Positions 1 to 5,737 of a stretch of DNA of 9,195 bases are shown here, piece after piece. The stretch is from contig CATYYP010000056.1 of the NCBI GenBank assembly GCA_958415245.1, positions 1 to 9,195 of the forward strand, read 5' to 3'. The translations under genes and the position numbers were made by a program. The notes beneath the pieces are model-generated. The model made no database searches. It worked only from the letters and a program-made list of their open reading frames with translations, and had not been told where the DNA came from. The stretch's first letter is position 1; each line of letters begins with the position of its first letter. The DNA is from Schaalia odontolytica (GTDB taxonomy: Bacteria; Actinomycetota; Actinomycetes; Actinomycetales; Actinomycetaceae).

Positions 1-2
1 GC

Positions 3-110
3 TGGTATTTGACGCAGGCGGAGGAATATGGGCGCCGGCTGCATGCCGACGAACTTCGATTGATGTATGTGGCGCTTACCCGTGCACGAGAAGATGCCCT
101 GATGACCTAG
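3..110 (+). CDS. C-terminal end of a UvrD/RecB-like SF1 DNA helicase (partial at left edge)
   Basis: Only the last 35 codons are visible, read in frame 3 and ending at TAG (108-110). The peptide carries ELRLMYVALTRARED, helicase motif VI of superfamily 1A (UvrD, PcrA, Rep, RecB/AddA/Adn), whose arginines contact the ATP gamma-phosphate. These enzymes translocate 3'-5' on ssDNA in repair and recombination. The upstream QAEEYGRRLHADELRL stretch resembles the large actinobacterial RecB/Adn-like helicases more than classical PcrA; that sub-assignment is an inference. The stop comes about eight residues after motif VI, so the protein lacks the longer tail of PcrA and the C-terminal nuclease domain of AddA/AdnAB. 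It may be a naturally short form, or shortened by mutation or an assembly error next to the poly-G tracts that follow. It converges on the FKBP gene. Confidence 0.75.
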   Translation, partial: WYLTQAEEYGRRLHADELRLMYVALTRAREDALMT

Positions 111-141
111 GGGGCCGGGAGGGGCGAGTCCGGGGGGGGCC

Positions 142-165
142 GGGCGGGGGGGGCCGCCCCCGCCC
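142..165. terminator. GC-only hairpin between convergent genes, probable bidirectional terminator
   Basis: The helicase stop (110) and the FKBP stop (179, minus strand) face each other across 68 bp. Here GGGCGGGGG (142-150) pairs perfectly with CCCCCGCCC (157-165) around a 6-nt loop. There is no T-run on either side, so this is not a canonical intrinsic terminator. Stable GC-only stems without U-tails are commonly proposed as terminators in high-GC actinobacteria. The same stretch holds two G8 tracts (132-139 and 146-153), which could form a G-quadruplex on the plus strand. A termination role is inferred from stem strength and convergent gene placement. Confidence 0.55.
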
Positions 166-178
166 CACATGCGTGAGA

Positions 179-577
179 TCAGTTCACGCCCAGGATGTCA
201 GTAACGAACACGAGGGTCGCGCCACCGGGGATGCCGGCCTGCGGGACGCCGCGCTCACCGTAACCGAGCTCGGAGGGGATGGACAGCAGGACCCGGTCGC
301 CCACGCGCTTGCCCACAAGGCCCTCGTCCCAGCCGGGGATGACCATTCCGACGCCGATCTGGAAGGACAGGGCGCCGCCGCGGTCGAAGGAGTTATCGAA
401 GTCCACGTCGGAGCCGAAGACCGCACCGTAGTAGTGGCACGTGATCGTATCGCCGGCCTCGACGACCTGGCCGTCACCGGCGTGCAGGACCTCGACGACG
501 AGCTCATCAGAGGGGGTGCCGTCGAAGGACAGGGCGGGCTTGCGGCCGAATTCGCCGGCGACAGAGATGTTTTCCAT
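179..577 (-). CDS. FKBP-type peptidyl-prolyl cis-trans isomerase, cytoplasmic
   Basis: A 132-residue single-domain FKBP that would catalyse cis/trans isomerisation of Xaa-Pro bonds during folding. The FKBP core fills nearly the whole chain. Visible pocket residues, by analogy with human FKBP12, are the Tyr in HYYG (48-51), FDNS (60-63) for the Phe-Asp pair, VIPGWDEGL (79-87) with Trp83 at the pocket floor, ELGYGERG (103-110) with Tyr106, and the terminal LVFVTDIL strand (122-129). All key positions are kept, so it should be active and FK506-sensitive. There is no signal peptide or lipobox, which points to the cytoplasm, unlike many actinobacterial FKBPs that are lipoproteins. The ATG at 577 follows AAGGA with a 7-nt spacer. 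It begins 33 bp after the BaxI-type gene on the same strand with no terminator between, so the two are probably cotranscribed. Confidence 0.93.
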   Translation of the reverse strand: MENISVAGEFGRKPALSFDGTPSDELVVEVLHAGDGQVVEAGDTITCHYYGAVFGSDVDFDNSFDRGGALSFQIGVGMVIPGWDEGLVGKRVGDRVLLSIPSELGYGERGVPQAGIPGGATLVFVTDILGVN

Positions 578-610
578 GGTGTCTTTCCTTAGGGTCGGTA
601 AAGCGGCGCG

Positions 611-1591
611 TCAGTCGCGGCGCATGAAGTAGGACAGGATCTTGAGGATCTCGAGGTAGATCCAGATGACGTCGGTCATGATGGCGAAGGTGCACAGCCA
701 CGAGTACTTCTCAGGCACATTGTTCGCGACGCCGACCTTGACGGCATCGAAGTCACGCACGAGGCACAGCACTCCGATGAAGATCGCGAGGACACCGATG
801 ATGACGCCGAGCGGAATACCGAAGATCTTCGCGTTGTTCACCACCGTCATGTCGACGAGGCCGGTGACCGACAGCGCAAAGGTGACGAAGTAGTAGAAGA
901 AGAAGGCAACGGAACCGATCCCCGCGACGCGGGTCAGCGTCGACGAGTTACGCACGAAGCCCAACATGAAGGCAGCCAAGGTCGTGCCGATGACGACGAG
1001 AGTCGCCAGAACAGCGCTCACCACGATGCCCGGGTACCTCATCTCAAAGGCACAGGACAGCGCTCCAAGAACGAAGCCCTCAACGAGCGAGTAGGCGACG
1101 ATTGCGCCGGGACGCACCTTCTTGGAGAACTGGATAAACACGGCGAGGCCAATGGTGACCACACAGGCCGCGAGCGCAACCAACATAGCAGCGCCAATCG
1201 CGACCATGCCGCTCATCCAACCGGCCACCGCGCCCACAAGAAGCAGGCCGAAGCACATGATGGACTTGACCATGACGTCGTCGTAGGTCATCGTTCCACG
1301 ATCCACCGCGTCGGCCGCGGGAGCGTTCATCATCGCCTCGTACGAGGCCATCTGCTCCTCATAGCTGGACGACACCGGGTAGCCCTCGGTGCCACCCTGC
1401 GCAGTGCCGTAGACCGGCTGCCCCGAATAGTCGACACCCTGCTGGGTGCCGTACGGGTTGGTCGCACCCCCGTAGGGGTTCTGTGCCTGCGCCGAAGCGG
1501 GCTGGTACCCCGGCATCTCGGGGTAGCCGGCGGGAGTCGTCGACTGAGTGGACCAGTCCTTCACGATCGAATTCATCACCGGGTTGGCCAT
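611..1591 (-). CDS. BAX inhibitor-1/YccA-family integral membrane protein
   Basis: A 326-residue protein. The first ~95 residues are hydrophilic and rich in Tyr, Pro, Gly and Gln, including a repeated NPYG (38-41 and 45-48). The rest holds about seven hydrophobic spans near 107-125, 128-152, 161-182, 186-212, 224-247, 258-279 and 299-322. TMTYDDVMVKS before the first span and FDAVKVGVANNVPEKYSW followed by the last helix match the actinobacterial BaxI_1/YccA-type family as I know it. Family members elsewhere act as pH-sensitive Ca2+ leak channels or membrane-protease partners; the role of this branch is unknown. The start is well supported: AGGAGG sits 5 nt before the ATG. A candidate sigma70-type promoter and a leader hairpin lie upstream, and the FKBP gene follows after 33 bp. 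Confidence 0.88.
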   Translation of the reverse strand: MANPVMNSIVKDWSTQSTTPAGYPEMPGYQPASAQAQNPYGGATNPYGTQQGVDYSGQPVYGTAQGGTEGYPVSSSYEEQMASYEAMMNAPAADAVDRGTMTYDDVMVKSIMCFGLLLVGAVAGWMSGMVAIGAAMLVALAACVVTIGLAVFIQFSKKVRPGAIVAYSLVEGFVLGALSCAFEMRYPGIVVSAVLATLVVIGTTLAAFMLGFVRNSSTLTRVAGIGSVAFFFYYFVTFALSVTGLVDMTVVNNAKIFGIPLGVIIGVLAIFIGVLCLVRDFDAVKVGVANNVPEKYSWLCTFAIMTDVIWIYLEILKILSYFMRRD

Positions 1592-1616
1592 TTTTCCTCC
1601 TCATTCAGTGATGCAG

Positions 1617-1639
1617 TGCCTCTAGTGTCGCACGAGGCA
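1617..1639 (-). promoter_or_regulatory. Hairpin in the predicted 5' leader of the BaxI-FKBP transcript
   Basis: TGCCTC (1617-1622) pairs with GAGGCA (1634-1639), and the stem continues with GTG (1625-1627) pairing to CAC (1631-1633) around a 3-nt loop, leaving a 2-nt TA bulge. This gives a 9-bp interrupted stem within the ~60-nt leader predicted from the promoter at 1661-1689, ending about 17 nt before the AGGAGG ribosome site. No T-run follows, so it is not a terminator. It could stabilise the mRNA or be a protein-binding element. The function is inferred and the structure is seen only on paper. Confidence 0.35.
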
Positions 1640-1660
1640 TCCACGGGTGGGAAACGTACC

Positions 1661-1689
1661 ATTATGCGCGCAGCGCAACGCGGCGTCCA
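1661..1689 (-). promoter_or_regulatory. Candidate sigma70-type promoter for the BaxI-FKBP pair
   Basis: On the minus strand, TGGACG (1684-1689; 4/6 match to TTGACA) is separated by exactly 17 nt from CATAAT (1661-1666; 5/6 match to TATAAT). A start near 1654 would give a leader of about 60 nt before the ATG at 1591. The site lies after the tRNA gene and before the membrane-protein gene, where a new promoter is expected. The match was found by eye. Confidence 0.5.
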
Positions 1690-1746
1690 CACGCGCAGCG
1701 AGTTCCACGAACTGGCCACGGCCTCGTCGATGACACCGCTGGTCTG

Positions 1747-1820
1747 TACCCCCGGTGGGACTCGAACCCACAACACACCGATTTTAAGTCGGTTGCCTCT
1801 GCCAATTGGGCCACGGGGGC
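1747..1820 (-). tRNA. tRNA-Leu, anticodon UAA, with short (class I) variable arm
   Basis: The 74-nt minus-strand gene folds as a complete cloverleaf. The acceptor stem is GCCCCCG/CGGGGGT with a G1-U72 wobble and discriminator A73. The D-arm contains the loop AATTGGCAGA. The anticodon stem ACCGA/TCGGT encloses loop CTTAAAA, giving anticodon UAA (Leu codons UUA/UUG). The T-arm is GTGGG-TTCGAGT-CCCAC. The variable region is only 5 nt (GTGTT), whereas bacterial leucine tRNAs normally carry a long class II variable arm. CCA is not encoded (the next bases are CAG), so it must be added by tRNA nucleotidyltransferase. A73 fits leucine identity. From memory, a similar short-arm Leu-type tRNA follows ppx in other actinobacteria. 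The tRNA call is firm; true leucine charging is less certain. Confidence 0.92.
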
Positions 1821-1834
1821 GCGCACGCGCACGT

Positions 1835-1853
1835 CCAGCCTACGGGAGGCTGG
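1835..1853 (-). other. Perfect 7-bp hairpin between ppx and the tRNA gene
   Basis: CCAGCCT (1835-1841) and AGGCTGG (1847-1853) form a perfect stem around a 5-nt loop, 19 bp after the ppx stop and 14 bp before the tRNA 5' end. No T-run follows on the minus strand. It could be a weak terminator for the ppx operon or a processing signal before the tRNA. It also overlaps the candidate tRNA promoter, so the dyad could equally be an operator or a by-product of the -10 sequence. Confidence 0.35.
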
Positions 1854-1865
1854 CGCGCACCTCAA
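1837..1865 (-). promoter_or_regulatory. Candidate promoter for the tRNA gene
   Basis: On the minus strand TTGAGG (1860-1865; 4/6 to the -35 consensus) and TAGGCT (1837-1842; the key A2 and T6 of the -10 kept) are separated by 17 nt. Actinobacterial -10 boxes often have the form TAGNNT. A start around 1830 would leave a leader of about 10 nt before the mature tRNA 5' end, which is typical. The element begins 8 bp after the ppx stop codon. Independent transcription of the tRNA is therefore plausible but rests only on this match. Confidence 0.4.
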
Positions 1866-1872
1866 GCTCCGC

Positions 1873-2841
1873 TCAGATCATCGCCTGTGCGATGCCGTCG
1901 AGGATGTCGTGCTCGGAGGTGATGACCTGCTCGATCGGGTGCCCGGCGGCCTCGGCGCGCGCCAGAACACGCGTGACGATGCGGCTCCAGATGAGTGCGC
2001 CCGCCGCGATGACGTCCTCGCGCCCCTCGGGCATGAAGCCCAGGGAGGCCTTCACGGAGGTCGGCTGATCGACCATGAAGCGCACGGCTTCCTCGAACTG
2101 CGCGGCGCTCAGGCGCGCACCGTGGATGCGCTCGGGCTGGTAGGAGGTGAGCCCCAGCGCCTGGGCGGTCAGGGTAGTCACCGTGCCCGCAACGCCCACG
2201 AGGGAGCGCACGCGCGCCAGGTCCACGGACTTTTCCGCGCCGTCCAGCTGCTCGTCGATCCAGGCGATCGCGCGCTCCTGGTCCTCGGCGGGCACGCCGC
2301 CCGCGGGATCCACATGGGAGAAGAACTTCTCGGTGACGCGCACGGCGCCCATGTCGATCGAAATCGCCTGTTCGACGCGGGTCGCACCCAGCACCAGCTC
2401 GGTCGACCCACCGCCGATGTCGACGACCAGCATCGGGGCGGTGACGGACTCGCCCAGGCCACTCACCGCGCCATTGAAGGATAGTGAGGCTTCCTCCGTG
2501 CCGACGACGACCTCGGGCTCCACACCGATGATGGCCTTGATCTGGCGGACGAAGTCCGCGCTGTTGGACGCGTCTCGGGTGGCGGAGGTCGCCACGAAAC
2601 GGGTGCGGGTCGCGCCCAGGGCCTCGATCATGCGCTGGTACTCGACCGTGGCCTCAACCGTGCGCTCGATCGCCGCGGGGTCCAGGTAGCCGCGCGCATC
2701 CACGCCCTGCCCCAGGCGCACGATGCGCATCTGGCGCGTCAGATCGCACAGGTAGGGGCGGCCGTCCTCGCCGATATATCCATCGGCGACGAGCAGTCGG
2801 ATCGAATTAGTTCCACAGTCAATGGCAGCTACGCGGGTCAT
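1873..2841 (-). CDS. ppx: Ppx/GppA-family exopolyphosphatase (or pppGpp phosphohydrolase)
   Basis: A 322-residue protein of the ASKHA fold. Family members remove terminal phosphates from polyphosphate, or convert pppGpp to ppGpp. Motifs in order: phosphate-binding loop AIDCGTNSIRLL (6-17), ATSATRDASN (84-93), VGTEEASLSF (113-122) with Glu117 at the position of the catalytic Glu of E. coli Ppx, VVDIGGGSTEL (139-149), IDMGAVRVTE (162-171), GVAGTVTTL (216-224), GREDVIAAGA (273-282) and SEHDILDG (309-316). It has only the two N-terminal ASKHA lobes, like the short Rv1026-type proteins, and lacks the C-terminal helical domain of E. coli Ppx. The frame is open further upstream, but MTRVAAIDCGTN is the natural start because the fold begins there; its ribosome site is weak. 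It is third in the apparent ftsB-DUF501-ppx operon. Which substrate dominates cannot be read from the sequence. Confidence 0.93.
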   Translation of the reverse strand: MTRVAAIDCGTNSIRLLVADGYIGEDGRPYLCDLTRQMRIVRLGQGVDARGYLDPAAIERTVEATVEYQRMIEALGATRTRFVATSATRDASNSADFVRQIKAIIGVEPEVVVGTEEASLSFNGAVSGLGESVTAPMLVVDIGGGSTELVLGATRVEQAISIDMGAVRVTEKFFSHVDPAGGVPAEDQERAIAWIDEQLDGAEKSVDLARVRSLVGVAGTVTTLTAQALGLTSYQPERIHGARLSAAQFEEAVRFMVDQPTSVKASLGFMPEGREDVIAAGALIWSRIVTRVLARAEAAGHPIEQVITSEHDILDGIAQAMI

Positions 2842-2863
2842 CGCTTCGTTTCTACAGGGGTGA

Positions 2864-2883
2864 GTCCCGGACGAGGCCGGGGC
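2864..2883 (-). other. Small hairpin in the DUF501-ppx gap
   Basis: GTCCCGG (2864-2870) can pair with CCGGGGC (2877-2883) around a 6-nt loop. One of the seven pairs is wobble: T-G as read on the plus strand, A-C on the minus-strand RNA, which weakens the outer stem there to the inner five pairs. It sits in the 61-bp gap, about 22 nt upstream of the ppx ATG, which has no clear ribosome-binding site. A role in uncoupling ppx translation is possible but speculative, since short GC stems are common in this DNA. Confidence 0.2.
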
Positions 2884-2902
2884 GGGCACGGGCAAAAAGC
2901 GC

Positions 2903-3412
2903 TCAGCAGGAGCAACGGGAGGTGGAGAACAGGCCACGCTCGTCGAGCATCGCGAGCGCGCGGTCCCCGATCGGATTCACGCCGGGGCCGGCGGCCAGAG
3001 AGTGGCCGACGAGGGCGTGCAGGCACTTGACGCGCGTGGGCATTCCGCCGGCGCTCACGCCCGAAATCTCCGGAACATCACCCAGGGGCAGGCGCGCCTG
3101 AATATAGGCCTCGTGGGCGCGCGCATAAGCAGCGCGCAGCTCCTCATCGGCGGCGAGTTCCTCGTTGAGGGTCTCCATGACGTGCTCGGCCTCAAGCGTG
3201 GAAGCGCCCTTCACAGCCGCCGGGTGCGTCAGGTAGTAGGTCGTGGGGAACGGCGTCCCGTCAGGCAAGCGCGGCGCGGTGGCCACGACCGTGGGCCGAC
3301 CGCACACGCAGCGCGCAGCGATACCAACGACCCCTCGGGGCACGCGGCCCAGCTGGGAACGCAGGACCTCCAGGTCCTCTTCAGTGGCGTCGGTGGTGTT
3401 AACGAGGCTCAT
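2903..3412 (-). CDS. DUF501-family conserved protein
   Basis: A 169-residue soluble protein with no signal peptide or membrane span. It matches the actinobacterial DUF501 family, always remembered next to divIC and ppx; no biochemical function is known to me. Visible features are an N-terminal helical segment (9-22), the RCVCGRP motif (34-40) with Cys35 and Cys37, FPTTYYLTHP (55-64), a charged helix (72-105), and the most family-like block GMPTRVKCLHALVGHSLA (123-140) ending in NPIGD (146-150). Cys35, Cys37, Cys130, His132 and His137 could together bind a metal, which is an inference from spacing. The protein ends in CSC. The ATG overlaps the ftsB stop in an ATGA junction, preceded by GCGGAG, so translational coupling with ftsB is likely. 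Confidence 0.9.
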   Translation of the reverse strand: MSLVNTTDATEEDLEVLRSQLGRVPRGVVGIAARCVCGRPTVVATAPRLPDGTPFPTTYYLTHPAAVKGASTLEAEHVMETLNEELAADEELRAAYARAHEAYIQARLPLGDVPEISGVSAGGMPTRVKCLHALVGHSLAAGPGVNPIGDRALAMLDERGLFSTSRCSC

Positions 3413-4170
3413 TCTCCGCTTTCTTGGCTGGTTGTGGGGGCCTGGCCCGACTGGCTGGTCTCAGCCGACGGGATAGGCGTCGCGCTCGGCGGCTGGTCCG
3501 CCTTCCCCACTAGGATACCGAGCTGCTGCACCCAGGGGCGCGCCGGTCCTGTGGAAGCCGCTGCGGCCGCCAGCGCCGAGTCCTGGTATTGCGGCCCCGG
3601 ATCCACCACCGTGTATTGGGTCTCACCGGGGCGAACGAATCCGAGGCGCTCGCGCGCCTGCGTGGAGATGTAGTCGGGGTCATTCCACAGGTCGAGTTGA
3701 CGCTGCATGTCGGCGTTCTTCTGCTGTTGCTCGGCGACCTGCGTCTTAATCTGCGCGAGTTCACGCTCCTGCTGCCACCACTGATAGAGGCTGGGCACCA
3801 GCATGACCGACAGAATCGCGGCGACGATCAGGACGACGAGAAGTCGCGTGGACACGTCGAGGCCACCGATGGACAGGACCGAGGAGCCCTCCGCGGCGGG
3901 ACGCACAAACGAAGAACGCGACGTTCCCTTCTCGGCGCCCTTATTCCTGCGGAAAAAGCTGCGCTTTGCCCCTTCATTCTTCTGCGCACCCCGCGCCGAC
4001 TTCTGGCGCTTCGCCGAGGCCTCGGCCCCCTTCGAGGACTTCGAAGCCTTCGCGGCCGCCCTGCGCTGGCGCGACTTTTCCGCGTTGATCTCACGCGTCG
4101 TACGCGCTGCCTCCGAAGCGGAGGAGCGACGACGCGAAGAGGGGCGGGAAGAAGGACGACGGCTAGCCAT
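3409..4170 (-). CDS. ftsB: FtsB/DivIC-type septum formation initiator
   Basis: A 253-residue bitopic membrane protein expected to join FtsL and FtsQ/DivIB in the divisome and help activate septal peptidoglycan synthesis. Layout: a very long basic, low-complexity cytoplasmic tail rich in Arg, Lys, Ser and Ala (1-90); one transmembrane helix, LLVVLIVAAILSVMLVPSL (110-128); an extracytoplasmic coiled coil (133-161); the family signature LWNDPDYISTQARERLGFVRPGE (161-183); a VVDP segment; and a Pro/Ser/Thr/Gln-rich C-terminal tail (207-253). E. coli FtsB is about 100 residues, and the extra length here is almost all in the two tails, which is usual in actinobacteria. It lies after the eno terminator, so it needs its own promoter in the ~47 bp upstream; I see no convincing match there. 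It overlaps DUF501 by 4 bp. Confidence 0.9.
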   Translation of the reverse strand: MASRRPSSRPSSRRRSSASEAARTTREINAEKSRQRRAAAKASKSSKGAEASAKRQKSARGAQKNEGAKRSFFRRNKGAEKGTSRSSFVRPAAEGSSVLSIGGLDVSTRLLVVLIVAAILSVMLVPSLYQWWQQERELAQIKTQVAEQQQKNADMQRQLDLWNDPDYISTQARERLGFVRPGETQYTVVDPGPQYQDSALAAAAASTGPARPWVQQLGILVGKADQPPSATPIPSAETSQSGQAPTTSQESGE

Positions 4171-4217
4171 TCTTCTATCGTGCCCTAAGTTGACGTCTTT
4201 GGCTCAGCCCCACGCCG

Positions 4218-4255
4218 AAAAAACTCCGCGCGGACCCTTTCGGGCCCGCGCGGAG
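4218..4255 (-). terminator. Rho-independent terminator of eno
   Basis: On the minus strand a 14-bp stem (4242-4255 pairing with 4224-4237, with a single G-U) is closed by a GAAA tetraloop and followed directly by six T residues (4218-4223). It begins 22 bp after the eno stop and ends before the ftsB gene. This is a strong canonical terminator, with a T-tail on one side only, so it ends leftward transcription from eno and separates eno from the ftsB operon. Confidence 0.95.
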
Positions 4256-4277
4256 CTATGCGGCTAGTTGCCTAGGC

Positions 4278-5624
<1,347 letters not shown>

Positions 5625-5692
5625 TCACCCCCGGCGAGGGGGACGTTGTGGTTTTTGGGGCTATCAACCCCGGTTGTGCGCCCGGACAAGCG

Positions 5693-5721
5693 ACATTAGT
5701 CCCTGCCAGAGGCGCTGTGAG
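5693..5721 (-). promoter_or_regulatory. Candidate eno promoter
   Basis: On the minus strand CTCACA (5716-5721; 4/6 to TTGACA) lies 17 nt from TAATGT (5693-5698; T1, A2 and T6 of the -10 kept). A start near 5686 would give a leader of about 130 nt. The -35 is one arm of the dyad at 5716-5733. The remaining gap to eno also contains a 12-nt palindrome (CAACC-CC-GGTTG, 5665-5676) and a hairpin CCCCC-GGCGA-GGGGG (5628-5642). Other weak -10-like strings exist, such as TATTAC near 5600, so this is a tentative choice. Confidence 0.3.
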
Positions 5722-5733
5722 CGAATACTCACA
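5716..5733. promoter_or_regulatory. Inverted repeat TGTGAG-N6-CTCACA, possible operator
   Basis: Perfect 6-bp arms around a 6-nt centre, starting 4 bp beyond the lipoprotein stop codon and about 160 bp upstream of eno. It resembles a transcription-factor half-site pair. It is like the CRP/GlxR site TGTGA-N6-TCACA in its arms, but the TGTGA and TCACA units are 8 nt apart here instead of 6, so a CRP-type call is not secure. No T-run follows, so it makes a poor terminator. One arm coincides with the candidate -35 box. Confidence 0.4.
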
Positions 5734-5737
5734 AGGC

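Noticed and set aside
1359..1604. 81-codon frame starting at an ATG that overlaps the BaxI ribosome site
   Set aside because: It lacks its own ribosome site, lies out of frame within the BaxI gene and yields no recognisable product.
1690..1746. Short dyads AGTTC-CAC-GAACT (1701-1713) and GGCC-AC-GGCC (1714-1723) downstream of the tRNA
   Set aside because: The stems are only 4-5 bp and no T-run follows; such dyads are frequent by chance in GC-rich DNA, so I do not call a terminator.
2842..2937. N-terminal extension of ppx from an upstream ATG, overlapping the end of DUF501
   Set aside because: The extra 32 residues are Pro/Ala-rich and precede the natural fold start MTRVAAIDCGTN; family members begin at that point.
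5716..5733. Intrinsic terminator for the mfd-lipoprotein unit
   Set aside because: The dyad has only 6-bp arms and no T-tract follows on the minus strand; an operator or promoter role fits better.
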